Assembly: GCA_019925095.2 (NCBI GenBank)
Contig: CM034408.1
Span: forward strand, 5,023,001-5,087,000
Source: Dendrolimus kikuchii
Taxonomy: Eukaryota > Arthropoda > Insecta > Lepidoptera > Lasiocampidae
Reading direction: 5' to 3'
Length of the DNA: 64,000 nt
The translations under genes and the position numbers were made by a program. Of this stretch, positions 55,641 to 64,000 are shown piece after piece (the stretch's first letter is position 1; every line of letters begins with the position of its first letter). The notes beneath the pieces were generated by a model. It was given only the letters and a program-made list of their open reading frames with translations, ran no database searches and was not told where the DNA came from.

Positions 55641-57140
55641 CTGAACATAATACACAAAAATATTCACATGACGAACTTACAATCTTCCTCCATTACTTAG
55701 TTTAAAATTATATTCAGCCGAATATGTCCAACTTTGAATCTTCGTCAAAGTTTAACAACATTGTTGACAGCAGACCTTTGTGTGTTCAAGACGGAGGCAA
55801 AAGATTTAGTAATCTTTTTTACTGTCTTAACACATTTCTAATTACTTAACTTCTCAAATGTCTACAACATACGGTGTACGAGAGACATGACAAATGACCT
55901 TGTACTTTGTTTCATATTCGCTAATCCAGTCTTTCTATCACGTAATATTTTATTATTAGACTACCTATTACATTGATAGTTATAAAATTGTTGTCTACGA
56001 CAAGGTGTCGCGAGACGGCATTAAACCATTATTCATATAAGGCCAACATTGCACATGCACTTCCTCACAACACCAGCGTGTAACAGATACACTCTACATT
56101 AGTATAAGTTTAGTATTAAAATTAGAATAAATTGATATAATAAGTTATTCTTAAGGTACACCACAACATAAAAATCACTAAATTAATGTCACACACATTA
56201 ACAAAAATAAACAATAAGCGTGTATGGACTCTAAAATCTTTCATAGAAATTAAGTTGTAAAAAAGGGTACGGATCTCGATCGGATTCAAATGGCAACACT
56301 AAAAGGTTGTGCAATCTATGTTCCACCTGTTACGATCCTGACAAATACTTTTCGATTCATCAACTTTTATTAATCTCTTATCTCTATACATACAAGTTTA
56401 TTTAAAGTAATTCTTACGTGACCTTGTCAAAATATCTTTAATTTGGTTATGGTCAGTACATCACGCTCTACCGGCACCGACTCTACCAGCTAGGTTCAGT
56501 ATCTGTAATTAGGTATATTCCAAACTACATATTTACTGTGACATTGTGGCGAGGTAAATACAGCCGACGTGCGCTCGGGGATGTTCGTTTGTTTTCGCGA
56601 TATCGAACTCCGACGCACCGCAGAACCCCGCCCGTAGCCGAGTCCTGGAGGACAGGCAGTCTTGGGTATGCCATTACGCCGTAAGGCCGCGTGCAATCGC
56701 TCCCACGGCACGCGCCAGGAAAGCCTATTTATGCGAGACAAAACAACGCGACGTTGTCGTCCAAATTATTATAGTTTAAGTGATTAAGTAACTAAGGCTC
56801 ATGTAAATAGTTATTTCTAATATATACAATACAGTTTAGAATATATGATCGTTTAATTTTACCGACACCCATAACATAATCTATAACATCTATATCTATG
56901 CGACCATTCAAAGATTCAAATCTTCACTTCTTGTCGATGGTTTAGGCCTCACCATTATGACTGTAACAACGATAAAGATACCGTTACTGACTAAACCAAC
57001 CCAAACGGTAAATTTTGACATTTCAAGTTTGCATTAGATGAGGTGGAAGACGAGTAATTTCATTTAATGGCAACCCTTTGGAGTAAACCCGATGGGTGAT
57101 AAGTTAATCTTAATATTGCCGATTTTAAGTTGAATATCTC
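55641..57140. other. Mostly unassigned; GC-richer patch at 56560-56750
   Basis: A MITE M4-like motif sits at 56283-56310. A GC-rich patch (56560-56750) makes a minus frame of 81 residues, but no domain is recognisable. I could not tie it to a repeat. Confidence 0.4.
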
Positions 57141-57429
57141 TATGGTATCTCTATTTCATATTTTAGTGGAGACCGATGGTAGAACGATCTACCAATCTAA
57201 ATTGGGTTTCAGACATTTAGAAAAACGTGAAATATTCAGGAAGAAAAAGAGAACGACAGATATTTTTCAGAAAGAGATACATGATGACCAAAAGAATAAC
57301 GGAATGAAGATCAACAGTATCTAATAGAATATTCGGGAAGGAAAAGACAGAGATAGATATATTTTAGAAATAGATAGGCAATAAATAAAGGAATAACGAA
57401 AAGAAGATCGAAATTATGAATTCCAGAAG

Positions 57430-57880
57430 ATTTAACTCAGTATATAAGCAGCACAAATCGCGTCTATCGGAGTATTGGAGAGTTCAGTTGAAGACGAGTA
57501 GCGACCAGTATGATAGGAGAGAGTTAGAAGAGAAGTTCAGTGAAAGACAGTGACGAGTTCGGGAGTGCAGAAGAGTAGAGTTTAAGACGGGCAGAGGTTA
57601 AGAGTGAAAAAGGTGACCTTGGAACGATCTACGAGAGGCAAGTTCAGGAGCAAGCACTAGGGTAGCAAGAACTTAACTACGCCGTATCAGCGATAATATC
57701 GCTGGGGTGGTGGTGGGTGAACTTCGCATCGTCACATATAATGCGGCTTTATTTGTGTGTTAAGTAGTAAGTGTTAAGTGAATAAAAAAGTTTAGTTAAA
57801 GAAACTGGTGTTTCGTGCGTACTTTACATTAGTGTCGTAACATTAGTGCGTACCTCCGCTCGCACGTAACAGTATTATGA
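57430..57880 (+). mobile_element. Possible LTR (promoter to U5) of another family
   Basis: A TATA-like agtatataagcagc at 57438 is followed by a purine-rich leader, then aagtgaataaaaaagttt (57776-57793) and ctggtgtttcgtgcgtactt ending tgtcgtaaca (57841). This order is typical of the R-U5 end of an insect LTR. The 5' end of the LTR and a target duplication were not found. Confidence 0.4.
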
Positions 57881-57995
57881 TATAATGACAAAAGAGGGAC
57901 CTATATATATGTGGCAGCACAAAAGCTGACATGAGACACAAAGTGCTGATAAAAATTAACTAATGTTTGTCATGTGTGTGTGTGTGGTGTGTGTG

Positions 57996-58235
57996 CCAGG
58001 TGGTAGGGCATTTGCCCGACTGGATGGCTACCACCCCTGGTCTAGAGTATGTCGCCATAACAACCTTGAGTTGTGTTCCGGCATTAGCGACCAGGTTCCA
58101 GTCCCCCTTAAGAGAGCAGCAGCGCATTTGTAGCAACTTTGGTGTTGCAAATGTCCATAGGCGATGGTAACCGCTTTCCATCAAGTGGGCCGTCTGCCTG
58201 TCTGCTGATTTCCTGCAATAAAAAAAAAAAAAAAA
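57996..58235 (+). mobile_element. SINE-C, 5'-truncated at a GT microsatellite
   Basis: It starts at ccaggtggtagggcatttgc directly after a gtgtgtgtgtg run and ends tgatttcctgcaataaaaaa. It is otherwise close to the reference. Confidence 0.87.
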
Positions 58236-58239
58236 GTCC

Positions 58240-59216
58240 GCTCTTGGGAAAATTTCTGCGGAATTCCAGGGATAAAAATATCACACATTTTATTACATAG
58301 AATTTGCTATCGATCAGTGATAAAATCGCTATGGAATTAGATTTTAGAATATGTCCATTTTAAAACATTCCCAGAAAATTTTTGCTGGATTCCCAGGATA
58401 AAAAGTAGCCCAGATTGAAAATCTAAGAAACTGCTGTCGATCAGCGAAAATCGCATCGAAATTGGTAGTTTCTACGTGAATCCCATACAAACAGACAAAC
58501 CAACACACAGACAAGAAATATAAAAAAAAAACTTGCATCGTGTTCTCCATCATTTATATATAGTATATTCCAGTTGGTTTTTTTAATAGCTTCAATGTAC
58601 AGACACGGTATATTTAGAATTTTATAATATATTTTATCTATATTAATTAATTAATATTATAAAGATGTAAAGTTTGTGACGTTGTAGAGGGTAATCTCTG
58701 GATCTACTAAACCGATTTTAAAAATTCTTTTACTGTTCGAAAGCTACGTTAACAGGGAGTGTCATAGGCTATATAACATGACGCTATATATCACGGGAGT
58801 GGGACAAAGCGCGGGTGAAACCACGCCTGGCCGCTATTGTAAATAAAATCATTTGCATAAAAAAATATTACATCAAAATCATTTCTCTGTGTTTTATGAA
58901 TATTTAGTATTTCTTTTACCCTGTTTCGATAGAAATTGGGGAGGAAAATTGTTTCATGTCAGTAATTTTTTTTTTCTTAGCATAACCATAGAAAAACAGT
59001 TACGTCTCATATGTGATGATATAATATGTATTTTTTTGGTTAATTATTTATCAATAATAGCCAAAGAAAAGTTGTTTTATTCAAGCCCTGTTTTCAGTAG
59101 CGATTTAAAAAGACTCAAATAGGCGACAATTGAAACGGCGCGTGGCGTAAATTTGAGCCCTTTTGAGTGAAAACTTGATGTCCATAGGGCTAAGTGACCA
59201 CATACGACTTAAAAAC
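58240..59216. other. Old dispersed repeats and AT-rich DNA
   Basis: The segment 58240-58500 has tgcggaattccagggataaa-type repeat phrases. A Q-type unit spans 58640-58850 (ggtaatctctggatctacta to gcgcgggtgaaaccacgcct). The frame at 58853-59122 has no known domain. Confidence 0.45.
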
Positions 59217-59220
59217 ATAT

Positions 59221-59677
59221 TGTTACGATTTCGGGACTCGAATTAAAATGCCGTTGGAATTACTTTAGAATTTATTAGAACTATACAAACACGTATAACA
59301 TAGGTATAAATATAACTGGACACAACCAGTACAAACTGCACGATTCAATAACACGCAAAGTCCGTCACTATATCGCTTGTCGAATGTACGTCTTACTCGT
59401 ATCGTAATCTTCGCTTGACTGCCTCACCCCTGCGCTCGGGCATTGTTTTTATACTCAACTATACAAATACAATATGCTATACCTGCCAAGCGCAGACACA
59501 ATTTCCCAGAAAACGTAATCCGCACACCTGTTTAATTATTCCTGCGAACGGCCATAAACTAGTACAATACACATAAGACTGTTTTTCTAAGTAAACAAAA
59601 GATGTCCAAATGCGGGAAGGTAATAAACTGTGCTTTATTGCAGGCAGGTGTGCATTCACTTTTGTCGGCATGTAACA
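59221..59677 (-). mobile_element. Solo LTR G, 457 bp, ATAT target duplication
   Basis: It runs from tgttacgatttcgggact to gcatgtaaca, with ATAT at 59217-59220 and 59678-59681, in reverse orientation. It is closest to LTR H at 62250. Confidence 0.9.
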
Positions 59678-59786
59678 ATATAATAGCGGCTGGTCATGAC
59701 CAAAGGCAACCGAAAGTCTGGAGTTAACTTTGCTCAAAAATTTGTGTGTTTATTCAGTTGAGGTAATGTTGCTAGCCTTCTAGGTA

Positions 59787-59998
59787 CATTTCCTGCGGCC
59801 GGGTGGCTTATCGTAAGAAGTGACAAAATAACCCACAGCCAGGTGGTAGGATATTTGCTCGTCTGTATGGCTACCACCCTTGATCTGGAATATGCCGCTA
59901 TAACAACCCTGAGTTGTGTTCCGGCATTAGTGGCCAGATTCCAGTCTTCCTTTGTAGAGCAGAAGCGCATTTGTAGCAACTTTGGTGTTACAAATGTC
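59787..59998 (+). mobile_element. SINE-C, truncated at both ends
   Basis: It runs from tttcctgcggccgggtggct to ttggtgttacaaatgtcc. The canonical 5' 25 bp and the A-rich 3' end are missing. Confidence 0.8.
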
Positions 59999-60106
59999 CC
60001 ACAAACGAATCCCATACACCGGCCGCGATTTTCGCCTGCCCCCCGCCCCTATGCACGGCTGATGGCCCTCAATCGGGTTTCCTCTCGTAAAAAAAGGATA
60101 TTAGAT
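59999..60106 (+). mobile_element. LINE 3' end fragment with A-run
   Basis: The phrase ggccctcaatcgggtttcct ctcgt and an A-run resemble the R1-like 3' end at 35625-35762. The family is uncertain. Confidence 0.35.
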
Positions 60107-60121
60107 AGTAATTTATAATAT

Positions 60122-60330
60122 TTACTAGCTGTCCAGGCAGACGTTGTTCTGCCCTGAAGAAATAAAAATTTAGAACCCGATTGCAGCGCCACCTATCGGG
60201 TCCAATTGTGAATCTAAACCATCGTCGAATCCACTTGAACACACAAAAAAATTCATTCGAATCGGTCCAGTTGTTTAGGAGGAGTTCACTGTCAACACAC
60301 GTACAGAAGAATTGTATATATAAAGATTTG
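60122..60330 (+). repeat. Repeat S, full unit
   Basis: It has actagctgtccaggcagacg, then gattgcagcgccacctatcg, aatccacttgaacacac and gaattgtatatataaagat. It is the best single-unit match to the monomer of the satellite at 23577. Confidence 0.7.
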
Positions 60331-60807
60331 TGTTAAAGGTCGAATTATTTCTTCTTACTAGTGGTCGACCGTGGTCGAAATTCGACCATAATAATTAATG
60401 TCAACTATAAGTTTGAACGTTATTAAGGTTCTGTCGTCAAATAATATACTTCTATAATCACAGATTTCGTCAAGACTTCACTGTTAATTTTACTTTAACA
60501 ATAAACAAGAGTATATATGCGTGAAAGACTTCTTGGTTAATTATGATTTATTTGAATATATTATTACATTGTTTAACTTATGATAAACTTATGATAGACG
60601 TGTTATTAGCGTAATTGCCAGTTTGAGAGTGAGTGTGACATCGATGCGGCCGCCGATCCTATACGTGTGTATTATTATATGGATATAGGATGTCCATAAC
60701 ACGTGTGTGAGTCAAATACATGGTAATGTTTTTTTTATTGATTTAATGTATTTTTTATGCATAATTTAAAAAAATATTAGCATTCTGCACTCCTTCTCTA
60801 TATAAAC

Positions 60808-61085
60808 TACTAGCTGATACCCGCCCGCTTCGCGTGCCGTAAAATCCGTTCTTAGCTCACCTCTAGTTGGCGAAAGGAAGCTCCATACCAAATTTTAAGT
60901 CTATAGGTATAGTTTCTGAGATATCGTGATGAGTCACTATATACGTGGATTTCAATTATACATACATACATACATACATAACTTCACGCCAGTTCCCTTG
61001 CGGGGTAGGCACGAACAACAGAGCGCCATTTAGGCTTATTCTTACACACCTCACTTGATTTCAATTATAAATATATTATATAGAT
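60808..61085 (+). repeat. Q-type repeat inserted in repeat R
   Basis: It opens ctagctgatacccgcccgct tcgcg, ends tatattatatagat, and is itself split by a LINE 3' end at 60961-61056. Confidence 0.65.
60948..61069 (-). mobile_element. RTE-like LINE extreme 3' end with 13-bp TSD
   Basis: A 96-bp insert (60961-61056) consisting of the CATA tail and the last ~75 bp of the family, flanked by gatttcaattata at 60948-60960 and 61057-61069. Confidence 0.92.
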
Positions 61086-61367
61086 AAGTGTGCGAAATTT
61101 CATACTCCTCTGTCCGCGAAATTATTGTAAAAAGGGGTACAAAGTTTTTGCTTCACGTATTAATATATAGATGTATTTATTGCATTTTATGTTATGTATA
61201 TTTATTATATTTTATACTTGCGGTGCGAAGCGGGTTATTTATAAAATATACACAGTTGTGGTGTGTTGCGGGCGTGATGATATATTTCATGTTGTTATTA
61301 AATATTTACAAAGCGGAGCGATTTTATTTGATTGATTTGGTTTATGAATTGTATATTTTGTCCACAG

Positions 61368-61551
61368 CGTCAGTAGCAAGAATCGCAAAGTTCTTGGGTG
61401 GCACTGGCACACCACTAGTCACGACTGGCGGCTTCACCTTTGACTTCGTCACCCCAAAGCAGACCTGCAAAGATGAATACTACATGCTAGTGAGAGCTGG
61501 GCCTCTTGGATTCGAGGACTTGGCTTATTTCATCATCAACTTGATGAGACA
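61368..61551 (+). CDS. Receptor-type guanylyl cyclase, next ligand-binding domain exon (partial)
   Basis: The acceptor tttgtccacag ends at 61367 and the donor gtgagt starts at 61552. The exon begins with two bases that complete Ala from exon 8210-8399 and reads ASVARIAKFLGGTGTPLVTT, then GGFTFDF, a QTCKDEY stretch (one Cys, probably disulphide-bonded in the receptor) and FEDLAYFIINLMR. The exon ends in phase 2. VARIAKFLGGTGTPLVTTGG is characteristic of the ANF-receptor fold of natriuretic-peptide-type guanylyl cyclases. The longer open frame seen from 61088 is only read-through of the intron; the true start is the splice acceptor. Kinase-homology and cyclase domains must lie downstream of the window. 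Confidence 0.9.
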
Positions 61552-61766
61552 GTGAGTTATAACAATGATATTTGGTGTACTGAGTTACGAGCGTGTGTTT
61601 TTCAAGGTGGTGGTAATTTAAAATAAACAATACTCTTCAAGTTTTACTTCGAAATACTTAATGTATGGTATCCAGGTCTAAGAAGAAACTTTGAATAGAT
61701 GGTAAAAAATAAATTAGTACCTAATCCATTAATGAGTAAAGTGAAAACAGAATATATCTATATTTT
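61552..61766 (+). other. Start of the next guanylyl cyclase intron
   Basis: The donor gtgagttat begins an intron that continues past the window end. No further exon of the family is recognised to 64000. Confidence 0.6.
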
Positions 61767-62067
61767 ATCCGCGCAGGAACGGAGACAGAATACAATTTCC
61801 TGCGGCCGGGCGGCCTGTCGTAATAGGCGACAAAACAACCCACAGCCAGGTGGTAGGGTGTTTACCCGACTGATTGGCTACCACCCCTGGTCTAAAGTAT
61901 GCCGTCATAACAACCTTAAGTTATGTTCCGGCATTAGTGACCAGGTTCCAGTCTTCCTTAAGAGAGCTGCAGCGCATTTGTAGCACCTTTGGTGTTGCAA
62001 ATGTCCATAGGCGATGGTAACCGCTTTCCATCGAGTGTGTCTACTGAACTCCTGCAATAAAAAAATT
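61767..62067 (+). mobile_element. SINE-C, full length with short 3' deletion
   Basis: It runs from atccgcgcaggaacggagac to ctactgaactcctgcaataa. The ggccgtctgcctg block is missing. It lies about 215 bp after exon 61368-61551. Confidence 0.87.
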
Positions 62068-62249
62068 TAAAAATACTGAGTACATAATATAATGAAGATA
62101 TTGTATTCTTTAATAAAACTGTCGAGGCATTACTCCTTAATGGATCATATTCCCTTTGGTACCTACATTGCTGAACATATTAAAGTCATTCGAGACTAAA
62201 CTCCGCGTTCTTGAAGGCTTATTCTCAAGCATCTTTCTTCTTCTGATTG

Positions 62250-62632
62250 ACTTCTTTTGTTTACTTAGAAAAACAGTATATTGTGTACTGTACTAGTTTA
62301 TGGCCGTTCGCAGGAATAATTAAGCAGGTGTGCGGATTACGTTTTCTGGGAAATTACGTCTGCGCTTGGCAGGTATGGCATATTGTATTTTTATAGTTGA
62401 GTATAAAAACAATGCCCGAACGCAGGGGTGAGGCAGTCAAGCGACGATTACGATACGAGCCGGACGTGTGTACATTCAATGAGCTGTGGACTTTGCGCGT
62501 GTTATTGAATCGTGCAGTTTGTACTGGTTGTGTCCAGTTATATTTGTACCCGTATAATACGTGTTTGTATAGTTCTAATAAATTCTATAGTAATTCCAAC
62601 GGCATTTTAATTCGAGTCCCGCACTCGTAACA
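62250..62632 (+). mobile_element. LTR H, 5'-truncated
   Basis: It begins in U3 (acttcttttgtttacttaga) and runs through a TATA box (gagtataaaaac near 62399) and AATAAA-type region (ctaataaattct near 62576) to gcactcgtaaca. It is the inverted near relative of LTR G. ATAT is not directly adjacent. Confidence 0.82.
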
Positions 62633-62739
62633 ACACATATAATAAAACTGTAGAGGTCGGATTTCTGTACAATGAATAAAAATACTAAAAACCGAGTCAG
62701 GGGGATGTAAGAAGTGAAATAGAACTAATTTACATTTTT

Positions 62740-63130
62740 TTTTGTTTCTCTGTTTGTTTAATGTCTGTTTGTATGGGCTAATCTCCGAAAGAACTGGACC
62801 GATTTAAATGAAATTTTGTATGATGGTAGCTTATATCCCTGCTCAACAGATAGGATACTTTTGATTCCGAAAAATTGAAAGAGTTCCCGTGGGATAGTTA
62901 AAAACTTTAATTACTTAAACAACTTATTATACCACTTATGCACCTAATTAAGTATTGATATTGCCGGTATCATCATACAATAAAACCATTTATACATTAA
63001 AAAGACGAGATTCCGCGAAAAAGTAAAACCTTACAAAAATAGCGTATTTCATCATCATGTTAAATAAACTAGATGGCGCTGATAGTATTCTACATCGCGA
63101 TCGTGACGCGGACGAAGTTGCGGGCGTCAG
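62740..63130 (+). repeat. Q-type dispersed repeat
   Basis: Contains gggctaatctccgaaagaac, tggaccgatttaaatgaaat and the end aagttgcgggcgtcagctag. Confidence 0.55.
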
Positions 63131-63137
63131 CTAGTAT

Positions 63138-63392
63138 GGAATATAATAATAATAATAATCGGCAGACAAACACACACATTGTATATCTCCAAATTAAGCA
63201 AGTTACGCTTGTGTTATGGGTAATATACAACGGACTACTCTGGGGCCGATCCCAGACACCCAGACCATAGTAAATAACGGAGAAAATACGTTTCCGAAAT
63301 TTACTATACCAGGAAACGAACCCGGAGCCTCTGCGTTACAGTGAGGTGGGCTGGCAAAGGCTTAGCCCGCTCAAACACAGAGGCCGTCAACA
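63138..63392 (-). mobile_element. SINE-B, reverse
   Basis: It has an AAT-type tail on the left, tacaacggactactctgggg, cagacacccagaccatagta and, at the right end, the tRNA-like head in reverse (gggctaagcc as complement). It matches 21799-22050. Confidence 0.82.
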
Positions 63393-63720
63393 TATTATTG
63401 TAGTTTTGAAGAAATCTTTGTTCTTTATTTCTTCTGTCCTAAAATTTCATTGACTCTTTCGGGCTGATCGGACGAAAACAAATGACTTAATGCGTTTGAG
63501 AGTAAGGCCTGAGATTACGTATCCAGTGAAAATTATACCATTTTTGAGGATAAAAAATATTTCATGTTGTACGAACCTGAACGAATACTAGGAATGAGGT
63601 GAACACTAGGCGATCTCAGTACAAAATGTAATCCTTAAATATAACCAATCCTTTTTTTTAAAGGGGCTTTGGATCTTTCCGGTTATGTCAGCCCAATCGG
63701 ACATTTTCTTAATCTTTATT
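63393..63720. other. Unassigned intronic DNA
   Basis: Nothing recognised. Confidence 0.35.
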
Positions 63721-63739
63721 TATATTTCTTAATCATAAA

Positions 63740-64000
63740 AATATATGTACGCGCATAACTTGAGAACGACTTTACCGATTTTGATGAAATTTTGTGTGTT
63801 CACAATCGGAACCGGTAGGTGGCGCTGAGATCGGGTTCTAGAATCCTCCTAATCACCTGGACCGATTTTGGTGATTTTGTTTTTGTGTGTTTGAGTGAGT
63901 CACGGGATGGTTTAGGGTTTAGATTCATAATTGGAACCGGTAGGTGGCGCTGAGATCGGGTTCTAGAATCCTCCTAACCACCTGGAGCGATTTTGGTGAT
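63740..64000 (-). repeat. Repeat S, tandem 125-bp units running off the window
   Basis: The unit gaaccggtaggtggcgctga, gatcgggttctagaatcctc, ctaatcacctgg, accgattttggtgatttt begins at 63804 and again at 63929, a 125-bp period. It is the reverse-strand form of repeat S. The array continues past the window. Confidence 0.8.

Larger units (their letters stand above)
60360..61172 (+). repeat. Repeat R, copy with nested insertions
   Basis: Compared with 7090-7482, this copy has ~185 extra bp at about 60528-60712 and another ~280 bp at about 60808-61085. Landmarks on both sides (ttctataatcacagatttcg; tgcgaaatttcatactcctc) are preserved. Confidence 0.78.
8400..61367 (+). other. 52,968-bp phase-1 intron of the guanylyl cyclase gene
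   Basis: The donor gtaagt (8400-8405) and acceptor tttgtccacag (ending 61367) are canonical, and the flanking exons join in frame within one conserved domain. No intervening exon is required by the frame. The intron is almost entirely interspersed repeats plus one embedded same-strand gene at 46995-47614. Confidence 0.8.

Noticed and set aside
56496..56741. 81-residue minus-strand frame in a GC-rich patch
   Set aside because: No recognisable domain and no splice or promoter context. It may be part of a repeat I cannot name.
56331..57843. A 1.5-kb LTR bounded by tgttacgatc and tgtcgtaaca
   Set aside because: The ends look right, but no target duplication flanks them, so only the R-U5-like part is reported, as tentative.
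61088..61367. N-terminal extension of the exon in the long open frame 61088-61555
   Set aside because: It overlaps repeat R, lies upstream of a clear splice acceptor, and the join from 8399 explains the protein fully.

Overview
This window looks like a repeat-choked piece of an insect nuclear genome, most likely lepidopteran. It is AT-rich, has eukaryotic splice sites, and holds Jockey-, RTE- and R1-like LINE remnants, tRNA-headed SINEs, solo LTRs, MITEs and a Tc1/mariner relative. There is no sign of bacterial operons, CRISPR arrays or rRNA genes. The lepidopteran assignment is inference from the repeat types.

Only one host gene is clearly present: two consecutive plus-strand exons of the extracellular ligand-binding domain of a receptor-type (natriuretic-peptide-receptor-like) guanylyl cyclase, at 8210-8399 and 61368-61551. 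The phases match across the gap and the protein reads on without loss, so almost the whole window is one 52,968-bp phase-1 intron. A second spliced gene (46995-47614) lies inside that intron on the same strand. It looks like an internally deleted member of a multicopy, Cys-rich arthropod protein family of unknown function, probably itself carried by a mobile element.

Layout. 1-8.2 kb (upstream intron): RTE-like LINE end, a broken DD82E Tc1/mariner transposase, tRNA-type SINEs, compound microsatellites and a Jockey/CR1-like LINE 3' half. 8.4-20.4 kb: exon 1 donor, a 990-bp foldback element, solo LTRs, MITEs, a G-run and an R1-like LINE insertion with a 17-bp target duplication. 20.4-36 kb: dispersed SINEs, a 96-bp satellite, foldback elements, RTE fragments and two more LTRs. 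36-46.9 kb: a decayed reverse transcriptase palm, hairpin MITEs, an LTR and a head-to-head SINE pair. 47-59 kb: the embedded gene, LINE tails and a dense SINE cluster. 59-64 kb: an LTR, a triply nested insertion, exon 2, a truncated LTR, and a tandem repeat running off the window end.

The most abundant repeat is an unnamed ~310-bp family with about 21 copies, called SINE-C here. It has a fixed 5' end, an A-rich 3' end, and short similar inverted termini. Names such as SINE-A/B/C, repeat R, S, Q and MITE M1-M9 are labels for this report, not database names. The window records insertion mechanics well: perfect target duplications, an ATAT preference for solo LTRs, fold-back 5' ends and nested insertions. 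I did not find a clear novel enzymatic system.
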